A DNA stretch of 36,367 bases from Prevotellaceae bacterium (GCA_022508665.1 JAFLUT010000013.1:1-36367), one strand, 5' to 3'; counted from the first letter of the stretch, positions 1 to 7,623 are shown. Notes: a model not told the origin generated them from the sequence alone. Translations and numbers: made by a program.

Positions 1-352
1 TTCGGGCAATAACATTCTTTATGGAAAATGGCTTCACGATATAGTCGTCCGCTCCGAGTTGCAGCCCAGCCACCATGTCATCGTCTTGGTCTTTTGCCGT
101 GAGAAAGATGATGGGAATGTCTGCCGTGGAAGGATTTTCTTTCAGTTTGGCGGCAAGTTCCGTGCCGCTCATCTTGTCCATCATTATGTCAAGCAAAAGG
201 AGGTCATAACTGGCAATGTCATATTCCAATGCGTTTTCTGCACTGCAAGCCGTGTCAACCGCATACCCCTCCTGCTCGAGATAGGCGCACAGCCCCTCCC
301 GAAGCGTCTCCTCGTCATCGACTACCAACAATCTTATTACTGACGTATTCAT
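1..352 (-). CDS. Response regulator, receiver domain (partial at window edge)
   Basis: Only the first 117 codons are inside the window; the rest lies beyond base 1. The translated start MNTSVIRLLVVDDEETLREG is a receiver domain: the acidic pair VDDEE near residue 11, the phospho-acceptor Asp in LLLLDIMMD, the Thr/Ala switch in IIFLTAKD and the conserved Lys in DDYIVKPFS. The output domain is not visible. The end of the receiver domain resembles OmpR-type regulators, but this cannot be confirmed. It starts 70 bases after the stop of tsaE on the same strand, so it may be co-transcribed with tsaE and porX. No partner histidine kinase is visible. Confidence 0.85.
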   Translation of the reverse strand, partial: MNTSVIRLLVVDDEETLREGLCAYLEQEGYAVDTACSAENALEYDIASYDLLLLDIMMDKMSGTELAAKLKENPSTADIPIIFLTAKDQDDDMVAGLQLGADDYIVKPFSIKNVIAR

Positions 353-422
353 TATATACAATATATATATGTGAAAATATGCTGACTGCGCAGTTTCAGA
401 GAAAAGTGACCATACAGGAAGA

Positions 423-833
423 TTAGAAGACTATCTTCCTGCTTCCATCAGCTTCTTCCTCGATGGTAACTTTCACCGTTTCATCGGGAAGGAGGTTTTC
501 TATCAGTTCAGGCCATTCCATGAGGCAGAGGTTGCCAGAGTAAACATAGTCCTCATAGCCAATGTCAAGCACCTCCTGCTCTTTCTTAATACGGTAAAAG
601 TCAAAGTGATAGATAATCTCTCCGTCACCGTATTCATATTCGTTTACGATAGCGAAAGTAGGGGAGTTTATCACGTCTGTCACCCCAAGTTCTTCACACA
701 CGGCTTTGATGAATGTCGTCTTTCCTGCACCCATTTTGCCATAGAAAGCAAACACAGTGCTGTTGCCCATAGCAGAGATAAATTCTTTTGCCGCCTTGCC
801 TATTTCGTCAATGTTATTTATCTTTATTTCCAT
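423..833 (-). CDS. tsaE: tRNA threonylcarbamoyladenosine biosynthesis ATPase TsaE
   Basis: TsaE is the ATPase that works with TsaB and TsaD to make N6-threonylcarbamoyladenosine at position 37 of ANN-decoding tRNAs. From the chosen start (MEIKINN) the protein is 136 aa, within the usual small size of the family. It shows the Walker A motif GKMGAGKTT at residues 32-40, the SPTF switch-like segment at 57-60, the HFDFYR motif at 76-81 and the MEWPE motif at 105-109, all typical of TsaE. An in-frame ATG five codons upstream (848) is possible, but the internal Met begins the conserved region better. It lies between porX and a response regulator in one direction; the porX-tsaE pairing is, to my knowledge, common in Bacteroidetes. 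Confidence 0.93.
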   Translation of the reverse strand: MEIKINNIDEIGKAAKEFISAMGNSTVFAFYGKMGAGKTTFIKAVCEELGVTDVINSPTFAIVNEYEYGDGEIIYHFDFYRIKKEQEVLDIGYEDYVYSGNLCLMEWPELIENLLPDETVKVTIEEEADGSRKIVF

Positions 834-898
834 ATTCTTTAAGTACATTTATTGAGAATTCGTTGTTTGCCAGTTAGTTGCCTTTGGCATGATAGGCT

Positions 899-2449
899 TT
901 ACTTTTTCTTCTTGCTCTGCATCGTTATCAGCGGTATAAGCATTTCCTCCATACTGATACCCCCATGCTGAAAAGTGTTTTTGTAGTAACTGACGTAGTA
1001 ATTATAATTGTTAGGATAAGCAAAGAAATCATCGTTTTGGGCAAAGATGTATGTAGTGCTTATGTTGGGCGAAGGCAGAAACGCATCCTTGGGTGTTTTG
1101 AGTTCATACACCTGCTTGGGGTTGTAACTGAGGTTTCGCCCTAACTTATAACGCAAATTCGTGTTGGTGTTTTTATCGCCAATGACCTTTATAGGGTTGT
1201 TCACACGGATAGAGCCATGGTCGGTCGTGATGATGATTTTCGCATCAGTTTTAGCCAGTTCGGCAAAGAGTTCGCGCACGGGAGAATTGTGAAACCACGA
1301 TGCCGTGATGCTGCGATACGCCTTCTCGTCGCTCGCCAATTCCCGCACCATTCTCGACTCCGTGCGCGCATGGCTGAGCATATCAATAAAGTTGATGACC
1401 AGCACGTTTAGGTCGTTGTTCATCAAGTTCTTGAACCGCTCCACAATCTTCTCCGACTCCGACGAATTGTTGAGTTTGAAATACGAAAATGTGTTCTTCC
1501 TTCGATAGCGGTCGAGTTGTGTCTGAATGAGCGGTTCTTCATTCAGATTTTTTCCTTCCTCCTCGTCCTCATCCACCCACAAATCGGGATACATCTGCGC
1601 TATCTGATTGGGCATCAGCCCCGAAAAGATTGCGTTGCGTGCATATTGCGTCGCTGTCGGAAGAATGCTGAGGTAAAGTTGCTCGTCAAATATGAAGTCG
1701 TCGGCAAGTTCTTTTGAAATCACTCTCCATTGGTCATAGCGGAAGTTGTCGAACACAACCAGAAAGACTTTCTCCCCCTTGTTTAACAAAGGGAAAATGG
1801 TCTTCTTGAACACATCGGGCGACATCAACGGACGGTTCTCGTTGTCGCTCACCCATTCCATATAGTGCTTTCTGACAAACTTTGCAAAGGCATTATTGGC
1901 ATCCGCCTTCTGCATTTGCAACATTTCCGTCATTTCGCTGTTTGTCTCCGACAGTTCCAACTCCCAAAACACCAGACGTTTATACACCTCTTTCCATTCT
2001 TCCAACGTGTAAGAGTCGTTTATCTGCATGCCTATGTTCGAGAAATTCTGCTGATAACCCTTGTTCGTCACAGCAGTCTCAATTTCACGCTTGTGCAGAT
2101 GCTTTTTCAACGTCAAAAATATCTGGTTGGGATTGACTGGCTTGATGAGGTAATCAGCGATTTTCGACCCAATCGCCTGATTCATAATGTTTTCCTCCTC
2201 GCTCTTCGTCACCATCACGATAGGCACTGTCGGATTGATTTCCTTTATCATCGACAGCGTTTCCAACCCCGCCAAGCCGGGCATATTCTCATCGAGGAAA
2301 ATAAGGTCGAAAGAACGCTCACGGCACAAGTCGAGCGCATCCTGCCCATTCGTAGCCGTAATCACCTCATATTCTTTCTTTTCGAGGAAGATGACGTATG
2401 CCTTCAGCAGTTCAATCTCGTCATCGACCCAAAGCAATGTCCCATTCAT
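899..2449 (-). CDS. porX: PorX-type response regulator with PglZ/alkaline-phosphatase-superfamily domain
   Basis: PorX is the cytoplasmic response regulator of the PorXY system controlling the type IX secretion system in Porphyromonas and related bacteria. Residues 1-120 form a receiver domain with acidic residues at 9-11, phospho-acceptor D53 in FLDENM and conserved K103. A helical linker follows (about 125-205), then a PglZ-like domain of the alkaline phosphatase superfamily from about 225 to the end. Candidate metal ligands are D234 (VVFDNFR), D356 and H360 (FIDMLSH), D410-H411 (TTDHGS) and H495 (QHGG); T265 or T267 in LPTATQYAR is the likely catalytic Thr. Work on the family describes a zinc-dependent phosphodiesterase acting on (oligo)nucleotides. 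At 516 aa it is full length. It lies 52 bases downstream of the peptidase gene, with no promoter I can see in the gap. Confidence 0.92.
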   Translation of the reverse strand: MNGTLLWVDDEIELLKAYVIFLEKKEYEVITATNGQDALDLCRERSFDLIFLDENMPGLAGLETLSMIKEINPTVPIVMVTKSEEENIMNQAIGSKIADYLIKPVNPNQIFLTLKKHLHKREIETAVTNKGYQQNFSNIGMQINDSYTLEEWKEVYKRLVFWELELSETNSEMTEMLQMQKADANNAFAKFVRKHYMEWVSDNENRPLMSPDVFKKTIFPLLNKGEKVFLVVFDNFRYDQWRVISKELADDFIFDEQLYLSILPTATQYARNAIFSGLMPNQIAQMYPDLWVDEDEEEGKNLNEEPLIQTQLDRYRRKNTFSYFKLNNSSESEKIVERFKNLMNNDLNVLVINFIDMLSHARTESRMVRELASDEKAYRSITASWFHNSPVRELFAELAKTDAKIIITTDHGSIRVNNPIKVIGDKNTNTNLRYKLGRNLSYNPKQVYELKTPKDAFLPSPNISTTYIFAQNDDFFAYPNNYNYYVSYYKNTFQHGGISMEEMLIPLITMQSKKKK

Positions 2450-2501
2450 ATAGCAGTTTGAGAGTTGTCAAAACATCTTCTTTACCTCACAGCCACAAAC
2501 C

Positions 2502-4721
2502 TTATTTTAGCAGGTGGGCATCGAGGAAACGTTCTATACGGTTCATAAGATGATAGCGAGTTTTGCCTCCGCTTATGTTATGGTTGCGATTGGTATATGT
2601 CTGCATCTCAAACTGATAGCCTAACTGCACAAAGGCCTCGGACAATTCGGCTGAGTTCTGGAAATGAACATTGTCGTCAGCAAGACCATGGATGAGGAGG
2701 AGGTCGCCTTTGATGTTCTGATAGCGGTGCAGAGGCGAGCAATCGTAGCCATTAGGATTTTCCTGCGGAGTACGCATGAAACGCTCAGTGTAGGCAGAGT
2801 CGTAGAAACGCCAGTCGGTGACAGGAGCAACAGCAACTCCGCAACGGAACACTCCCCTACCCTCGCACATCGACATGAGCGTGTTGAAACCTCCAAAACT
2901 CCACCCCCAAATGGCTATACGGTCTTTGTCTATATACGACTGCTTGCCAAGCCAGATGGCTGTCTCGGCTTGGTCGTGAGATTCGAGGTCGCCCATTTTC
3001 AGATATGTGCATCGCTTAAACTCCGAGCCACGACCACCCGTTCCTCGACCGTCCACACACACCACGATATAGCCTTTCTCGGCCAGTCGCTGCTCCCACA
3101 CAAGACCGCTCATAAAGCCTGTGTAGAAAGAGTTAAGCACCTGCTGACTTCCCGGGCCACTGTATTGGTACATCAGCACAGGGTATTTCTTTTCAGGGCT
3201 GAAATTCTGAGGCTTAACCATCCAGCCGTTCAGTTGCACACCGTCGGCAGTGGTGAAAGAGAACGTCTCTACCGCACCCAATGCCACGGCAGAGAGTTTC
3301 GCCTTCAAGTCAGCATTGTCCTCCAGCACTTTCAGTTCCTTGCCCGACGCATTGCAGAGAGAGAACACAGGCGGAGTGGCTATCTCCGAGTGCGTGTTGA
3401 GGTAATACTGACAGCCATTGCTAAAAACAGCCGAGTCGAAACCCTTGCCCGAAGACAACCGTGTCTTTTTGCCCGATGCATCCACCTTCCAGATGCTCTG
3501 CTCCAATGGGCTGCCCTCGTTACTTGCATAGAAGAATGTCTTGCCCGAAGCATCCGTTCCGTAGTATTGCTTCACTTCATATTCGCCCGATGTGAGTTGT
3601 CGCACCAACTGCCCTCCAATGGTGTAGAGATACATGTGCTGGTAGCCGTCACGCTCACTCAAAATGACGAATTGGTCACGAGAGAAATCAAGATGAGCAT
3701 AAATAGCCTCGTCAATATACTTCTTATTCTCCTCGCGCAAGATGAGTTTCGCCGTAGTGCTGCGAGCATTCACAGAGTAGAAGTCAAGCCTGTCTTGATG
3801 ACGGTTGAGCGTCAGCACCATAAGATTATCCTTCTCGCCCGTGAACTGTATGCGTGGAATATAACCGTCAGCATCCATAGGCACCTGCATCGTGCGTGTC
3901 ACACGGCTCTTGATGTCGTAAGTCAATACCGACACCTTCGAGTTCTCCTCGCCAGCCTTCGGATACTTGTATTCATACTGACCGGGATACAAAGCATACT
4001 CCGCCATTTCCGGACGCATGCCACGATAGAGAGGAAACGAGAATGTCTTTACAGCCGACTCGTCAAAGCGTATCCATGCCAGCACCTCGCTGTCAGCCGA
4101 GAAATCGAAGGCACAGTTGAAAGAGAACTCCTCCTCATACACCCAGTCGGGCTTGCCATTGATAATCTTATTATACTCCCCATCCTTCGTTATCTGAATT
4201 TCAGCATTATTGAACAGCAGTTTGACAAGAAACAAATTGTTGTCTCTCACAAACGCCACCTGATTACCGTCGGGCGAGAACTTCGGACACTCCTGCGGCC
4301 CTCCGTTAGAGAGCGGCGCAAGCGTCTTGTTCTTCACATTATATATATAATATGTGGAAGTAGCCGAATGTCGGTATATTGGCGTGCGGTTTGTCTCGAT
4401 GAGCATCGTCTTTTCATCGGGCGAGATGATGTAGTCCTCCACATAGTTGATAGTCGCACCCCTCGCAGCAGAAGCGTCGAACAGCACCTCTATCATTTCG
4501 CCTGTCTTGAACGAGCGACGCTCCACAGTCTTTCCTCCGCCACCCACACACGAGTAACTCTCGCCGTCAGCCAACGGATGCACTCCGCCGATAGACTTTG
4601 CCATATACTTATACGAAGTGATATCTTCAAGAGTTATTCGCTGCGCATTAGCCGCCGCAGAGCAGGCGATGAGGCACACCGCCACAAGGACATTCCCCAA
4701 AAAACAGTTTCTCATATTCAT
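2502..4721 (-). CDS. dpp4: Dipeptidyl peptidase IV (S9B family), secreted
   Basis: A serine exopeptidase that removes X-Pro dipeptides from peptide N-termini, used by Bacteroidales to feed on proteins. The ORF is open to 4985, but the chosen start (MNMRNCFLGN) gives a clean signal peptide ending near AANAQ and lies just downstream of a good promoter; the extra 88 codons would run through that promoter. The mature part has an N-terminal beta-propeller with the DPP4 Glu motif DWVYEEEF (about 192-199), which binds the substrate amino terminus, and a C-terminal alpha/beta hydrolase domain. The catalytic triad is Ser in GWSFGG (about 608), Asp in LADDNVHFQ (about 682) and His in NRNHNISGG (about 714). 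Length 739 aa fits the family. There is no T9SS-type C-terminal tail (it ends HLLK), so periplasmic or outer-membrane location is inferred. Confidence 0.92.
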   Translation of the reverse strand: MNMRNCFLGNVLVAVCLIACSAAANAQRITLEDITSYKYMAKSIGGVHPLADGESYSCVGGGGKTVERRSFKTGEMIEVLFDASAARGATINYVEDYIISPDEKTMLIETNRTPIYRHSATSTYYIYNVKNKTLAPLSNGGPQECPKFSPDGNQVAFVRDNNLFLVKLLFNNAEIQITKDGEYNKIINGKPDWVYEEEFSFNCAFDFSADSEVLAWIRFDESAVKTFSFPLYRGMRPEMAEYALYPGQYEYKYPKAGEENSKVSVLTYDIKSRVTRTMQVPMDADGYIPRIQFTGEKDNLMVLTLNRHQDRLDFYSVNARSTTAKLILREENKKYIDEAIYAHLDFSRDQFVILSERDGYQHMYLYTIGGQLVRQLTSGEYEVKQYYGTDASGKTFFYASNEGSPLEQSIWKVDASGKKTRLSSGKGFDSAVFSNGCQYYLNTHSEIATPPVFSLCNASGKELKVLEDNADLKAKLSAVALGAVETFSFTTADGVQLNGWMVKPQNFSPEKKYPVLMYQYSGPGSQQVLNSFYTGFMSGLVWEQRLAEKGYIVVCVDGRGTGGRGSEFKRCTYLKMGDLESHDQAETAIWLGKQSYIDKDRIAIWGWSFGGFNTLMSMCEGRGVFRCGVAVAPVTDWRFYDSAYTERFMRTPQENPNGYDCSPLHRYQNIKGDLLLIHGLADDNVHFQNSAELSEAFVQLGYQFEMQTYTNRNHNISGGKTRYHLMNRIERFLDAHLLK

Positions 4722-4744
4722 TACATTATAGTTTATTAACGCCA

Positions 4745-4776
4745 CAAAGGTACAATTTTTTTTCAAAAAACACAAA
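4745..4776 (-). promoter_or_regulatory. Bacteroidetes promoter for dpp4
   Basis: On the minus strand, -33 TTTG (4773-4776) is followed by exactly 20 bases and a -7 box TACCTTTG (4745-4752). This matches the Bacteroidetes primary sigma consensus. It puts transcription start about 15-20 bases before the chosen ATG at 4721, which supports that start. It probably also drives porX and tsaE. Confidence 0.8.
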
Positions 4777-4808
4777 GAATATGAAATACAACGGCTACAC
4801 CACCAACA

Positions 4809-4833
4809 TTTTCCCAAAAGCCTATTTGGTTTC
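4809..4833 (+). repeat. Left copy of a 25-base direct repeat flanking the kinase-like gene pair
   Basis: This copy ends CCTATTTGGTTTC and matches 5688-5713 at about 22 of 25 positions, allowing a one-base gap. The right copy is part of a recognisable promoter; the left copy has no -7 box at the right distance, so it may be the relic of a duplicated promoter region or an insertion scar. Confidence 0.5.
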
Positions 4834-4909
4834 GCACACCTTCCATACAGTCGCAACGCACCAATCATACGCCATAAAATGCGATACAACCATAAAAAAA
4901 CAACAATCC

Positions 4910-4941
4910 CTTGTATTTTTGAAGAAAAAGATGTACTTTTG
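4910..4941 (+). promoter_or_regulatory. Promoter for the kinase-like gene pair
   Basis: The -7 box TACTTTTG (4934-4941) matches TAnnTTTG. The -33 element is CTTG at 4910-4913, one mismatch from TTTG, with a 20-base spacer. It lies 61 bases before the ATG at 5003 and is divergent from the dpp4 promoter. Confidence 0.6.
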
Positions 4942-5002
4942 CCACAAAAACAGTATCTCAAATCTGAAACATCATTACTTTGCAAAATAAAATAAATACG
5001 TT

Positions 5003-5155
5003 ATGCCTTATTTCAATAGGTTTCACAAAGAGTCAGTTGAACGATGCTTAAAGAAAGTTGCCGAATCGAAGTTTTTGCAGATAAATTGCGAAGAAGAAGC
5101 GAGGAAAGCACAGGAAATGCACAGAAGAATAGCGGTGCTTTACCCCAACAAGTGA
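5003..5155 (+). CDS. Small ORF overlapping the kinase-like gene (50 aa, unknown function)
   Basis: ATG at 5003 opens a 50-codon frame, starting MPYFNRFHKESVERCLKKVA and ending AVLYPNK, with TGA at 5153. It is rich in Lys, Glu and Arg in a pattern expected of amphipathic helices and looks more like real protein than the competing frame over the same bases. Its TGA overlaps a GTG (bases GTGA, 5152-5155) that opens the kinase-like frame, so the two could be translationally coupled. Alternatively, a single ancestral gene has a frameshift near 5150 and this is its N-terminal part. I recognise no family for it alone. Confidence 0.5.
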   Translation: MPYFNRFHKESVERCLKKVAESKFLQINCEEEARKAQEMHRRIAVLYPNK

Positions 5156-5646
5156 CTGCTGATGCGGTTTCTCATATTGCCGAAGCCATAGCCAAAGAAA
5201 ATGGTTTATGGATAGATTTTCATAACATTACATCTTTAGGAACACCCTTGCCAAGCGGAGTTGAAAACGATGTATATCTCAGTGCGAATGGCTATTGGGT
5301 TTATAAAGTAAATAATCTGATGACAAGCATAAATCTTCTAAAATTATTTGACCGTTTGATTTTACACAACACTATCTTTCCCCAAACGGCTTATGAATTA
5401 CAGGGATTTACAGGTTTCGGCAATGGTAGCATCTATCCTATTTTAAGACAAAATTTTATTGTCTATGACCGCGAAGCAACTCCCATAGAAATTGACACTT
5501 ATATGTCTGCCCTTGGCTTTGAGAAGGTAGAAGATACCAAATATACAAAAGACAACATAGAGGTATCAGACCTACACCCACGCAATGTCTTGAAGGATAT
5601 TGACGGAGATATTTTTGTGGTAGATGCAGAGTTCAGACAGATATAA
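5152..5646 (+). CDS. Stand-alone polyvalent-protein kinase-like domain (Kinase-PolyVal type)
   Basis: From GTG at 5152 the product is 164 aa. It resembles the small kinase-like domain found in the 'polyvalent' multidomain proteins of phages and conjugative elements. Visible motifs: the loop PSGVENDVYL (34-43), a Lys in VYKVNN (K52) in the place of the ATP-binding Lys, FTGFGNGSIYPILRQNF, the catalytic-loop-like DLHPRN (140-145) and VVDAEF with D158 in the place of the DFG Asp. A start at ATG 5044 in the same frame is possible (200 aa), but the first 36 residues then look non-coding and the other frame looks coding. The AT-rich composition, the flanking repeat and the mobile-element family suggest acquisition by transfer. 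Substrate unknown; kinase activity is inferred, not shown. Confidence 0.7.
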   Translation: MTADAVSHIAEAIAKENGLWIDFHNITSLGTPLPSGVENDVYLSANGYWVYKVNNLMTSINLLKLFDRLILHNTIFPQTAYELQGFTGFGNGSIYPILRQNFIVYDREATPIEIDTYMSALGFEKVEDTKYTKDNIEVSDLHPRNVLKDIDGDIFVVDAEFRQI

Positions 5647-5687
5647 AATATCACATTTATGTAGAACAAATCACAAAATAATTAATA

Positions 5688-5713
5688 TTTTTCCAAGAAG
5701 TCTATTTGGTTTC
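5688..5713 (+). repeat. Right copy of the direct repeat flanking the kinase-like gene pair
   Basis: It shares TCTATTTGGTTTC-like sequence with 4809-4833 and contains the -33 TTTG of the promoter that follows. Confidence 0.5.
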
Positions 5714-5733
5714 TTGGTTTTTTTGTACCTTTG
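5705..5733 (+). promoter_or_regulatory. Strong-looking promoter upstream of a non-coding stretch
   Basis: TTTG (5705-5708) and a perfect -7 box TACCTTTG (5726-5733) are separated by 17 bases of T-rich sequence, slightly short of the usual 19-21. Transcription should start near 5740, about 256 bases before the next start codon, so the first product is non-coding RNA or a long leader. Confidence 0.65.
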
Positions 5734-5739
5734 TAGCCG

Positions 5740-5928
5740 TTCCCCTTAAAGGGCATTTAATTATTTACTCAATCACTTCTCGAACTAGCACCTCGAAAAA
5801 GTTAAAAGAGTAATGCATAATTGCACAATGGAGTATATGTACCTTAATGGTGCAGATATTACCCATAGTGTGATTAGGGCAGTGCTAGGCCTGAGAAGTG
5901 TATGGCGAAAGTCTGCACTTTTCTTTTT
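5740..5928 (+). ncRNA. Candidate structured small RNA or long leader (about 190 nt)
   Basis: Between the promoter and 5996 there is no convincing ORF, but several complementary segments. TTACTC (5766-5771) faces GAGTAA (5808-5813), extended by AATTAT against ATAATT. GTGCAGA (5850-5856) pairs with TCTGCAC (5912-5918), with CCATA (5863-5867) against TATGG (5901-5905) inside it, and a T-rich tract follows (5919-5928). Promoter, size and terminator-like end suit a free small RNA; 6S-like RNAs and the Bacteroidales-1 motif are about this size, but I cannot match the sequence to a family. It could equally be the 5' leader of the exported-protein genes that follow. Class unassigned. Confidence 0.5.
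5850..5928 (+). terminator. Terminator-like end of the candidate RNA
   Basis: A 7-bp stem closes a 55-base branched loop and is followed by TTTTCTTTTT (5919-5928). The loop is long for a textbook terminator. TGCAC at 5822-5826 could compete for the same GTGCA, which would open this stem. Confidence 0.4.
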
Positions 5929-5995
5929 ATATGAAAGTTAGTGCTACTTTAGAGAATGATTATTATAGTATTAACTTTTATTATTTACAACTCTT

Positions 5996-6772
5996 ATGAA
6001 AAAAACATTTTTTGTTTGCGTAGCAACAACATTGTTGTTTACATCGTGTGCATCTATTCTCTCGGGATCTAAAGCCAAAGTTACCGTAAAGAATGACGAA
6101 GTAAGGACTCCTGTATCCATTTCTTATGATGGTAAGACAGAAAACAACATTTTTCTGCCATATACTATCAAAGTGAAACGTGGTTTTTCTCCAACAACTA
6201 TCACAACTTTTGCACCAGGTTATGAAAATAGTACTGTAAAAGTTAAAAAGACGTTCAACGGAACCACATTATGGAATATCCTTTTAGGAGGCGTACCAGG
6301 CATGGCTATAGATGCGGCAACTGGAGCTATGATGAAACCTACAACCAAAGAGGTATTTATTCCTATGCATCAGATTGGAACTGTTGAACAAGTTGTTACA
6401 GAAAACACACCAACAATAGCAACAGAAGAACGCGTTTCTCGTGATAATGTAGGTGGTACAAGTCTTGAACGTACAATTATTCGTTGGTATTTTGATTCGG
6501 CTCCACAAGGTGCAAGAGTATTTTGGAGAGTAATTTCAAGTATACCAGATGAAGTGAAAAACACCAATGAATTGTTTCTTGGTAACACCCCATTTGAGGA
6601 AACAAGATCGTTCAACATTCTCGGTCTGACATATGAAAACTCACGTGATGTACAGATTGAAATAAAAGTAAAACGCAAAGGATATATGGATCAGACAAAA
6701 CGATTTAATATTCGCCAAGCCATTGACCAACAAGAAATTAGTAGTTTCTTTGATTTGGTAGAAGATAAATAG
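5996..6772 (+). CDS. Outer-membrane-type lipoprotein with PEGA-like C-terminal domain
   Basis: A 258-aa protein with a lipoprotein signal peptide: MKKTF start, hydrophobic core and lipobox LFTSC with Cys 18 as the lipidated residue. Residues about 25-130 form a beta-rich domain with a small glycine-rich hydrophobic turn (NILLGGVPGMAIDAATGA), seen in uncharacterised Bacteroidales lipoproteins. Residues about 146-258 form a second domain with the PEGA-like pattern 'SAPQGARVFW ... LGNTPFEETRSF ... VKRKGYMDQ'. This domain is nearly identical to the C-terminus of the next gene: 3 differences in the 92 residues from LERT to QQEI. The two genes are 30 bases apart and probably co-transcribed. Function unknown; a cell-surface or envelope structural role is inference. 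Confidence 0.75.
   Translation: MKKTFFVCVATTLLFTSCASILSGSKAKVTVKNDEVRTPVSISYDGKTENNIFLPYTIKVKRGFSPTTITTFAPGYENSTVKVKKTFNGTTLWNILLGGVPGMAIDAATGAMMKPTTKEVFIPMHQIGTVEQVVTENTPTIATEERVSRDNVGGTSLERTIIRWYFDSAPQGARVFWRVISSIPDEVKNTNELFLGNTPFEETRSFNILGLTYENSRDVQIEIKVKRKGYMDQTKRFNIRQAIDQQEISSFFDLVEDK
6431..6766 (+). repeat. First copy of a ~336-base duplicated coding segment
   Basis: It matches 7259-7594 at an offset of 828 bases. Most differences are at third codon positions, so the protein is kept while the DNA has drifted. Confidence 0.85.
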
Positions 6773-6802
6773 TAGAATTAATTACACATAAAATCGACAC
6801 AT

Positions 6803-7603
6803 ATGAATTTGAGAAAGATCTTTTATGCTATAATAATGCTCTTATTGATAGCAAATAGTAAAATAACAGCCCAACAGGCTATTGTGATGCCTGAAATGTA
6901 TACTACAGTTACATTACAAAGTGTACCAGAAGGAGCAAAAGTATATCTAAACAACAAGTTGATATGTGCTTCCACTCCTGCAACTGTAAAGATTCCGTAT
7001 AAAGGCGTCATCATGCCAGGCAAAAAGAAAGACATCACAGAACGTATGGATCGTTCTGCTGAAGCCAACCAACTTCATCTTTTATTTGTAAAAGACGGAT
7101 ATATACAGGGAGAAGAAACACTCACTCCGACAATAACACAAGTTGGTAAAAACTATTTATTCGAGTGGCAAAAGGATGTTATACACGAGTTTATTGGTAA
7201 AAAAGACCCTACTCCTTACCAAAAAGATCCTACCATACGCACAGGAGAAGCAACTAACAGAGTATCTCGTGATGCGGTCGGAAGTACTGCTCTTGAACGC
7301 ACTATTATCCGTTGGTATTTTGATTCGGCTCCACAAGGCGCAAGAGTATTTTGGAGGGTAATATCAAGTATACCAGATGAAGTGAAGAATACAAATGAAT
7401 TGTTTCTTGGCAACACTCCATTTGAGGAAACAAGATCATTCAATATTCTCGGTCTGACATACGAAAACTCACGTGATGTACAGATTGAAGTAAAGGTAAA
7501 ACGCAAAGGGTATATGGATCAGAGCAAACGTTTCAATGTTCGTCAAGCCATTGACCAACAAGAAATAAACAGTTTCTTTGATTTAATTCCCGACGAAGAA
7601 TAA
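6803..7603 (+). CDS. Exported PEGA-domain protein, paralogue of the preceding lipoprotein
   Basis: A 266-aa protein with a cleavable signal peptide (MNLRKIFYAI start, cleavage near ITAQQ) and no lipobox. Residues about 33-115 form a PEGA-like domain: TTVTLQSVPEGAKVYLNNKL, then CASTPATVKIPYKG and FVKDGYIQGEE. PEGA domains are small beta-sandwich domains common in surface proteins. After a linker comes the same C-terminal domain as the upstream gene (about 153-266), which shows the same PEGA-like spacing, so the protein is effectively two PEGA-like domains in tandem. The N-terminal halves of the two proteins are unrelated, so the shared tail arose by duplication or is kept alike by gene conversion. 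A strong terminator follows 20 bases after the stop. Confidence 0.78.
   Translation: MNLRKIFYAIIMLLLIANSKITAQQAIVMPEMYTTVTLQSVPEGAKVYLNNKLICASTPATVKIPYKGVIMPGKKKDITERMDRSAEANQLHLLFVKDGYIQGEETLTPTITQVGKNYLFEWQKDVIHEFIGKKDPTPYQKDPTIRTGEATNRVSRDAVGSTALERTIIRWYFDSAPQGARVFWRVISSIPDEVKNTNELFLGNTPFEETRSFNILGLTYENSRDVQIEVKVKRKGYMDQSKRFNVRQAIDQQEINSFFDLIPDEE
7259..7594 (+). repeat. Second copy of the ~336-base duplicated coding segment
   Basis: Partner of 6431-6766. The highest similarity runs from the LERT codons to the QQEI codons. Confidence 0.85.
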
Positions 7604-7623
7604 CCATATTATAACAATATCAA

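Noticed and set aside
2664-4739. A 691-codon plus-strand open frame opposite dpp4
   Set aside because: It mirrors the dpp4 coding frame, has no family motifs and a His/Arg/Leu-rich composition typical of antisense frames. The minus-strand product is an unmistakable peptidase.
4722-4985. N-terminal extension of the dpp4 frame (88 codons)
   Set aside because: It would place the promoter boxes inside the gene and put a Cys/Trp-rich stretch before a perfect signal peptide.
5150-5155. Programmed -1 frameshift joining the 50-aa frame to the kinase-like frame
   Set aside because: No X-XXY-YYZ slippery heptamer is present in the right phase before the TGA, so coupling or an ordinary frameshift mutation is more likely.
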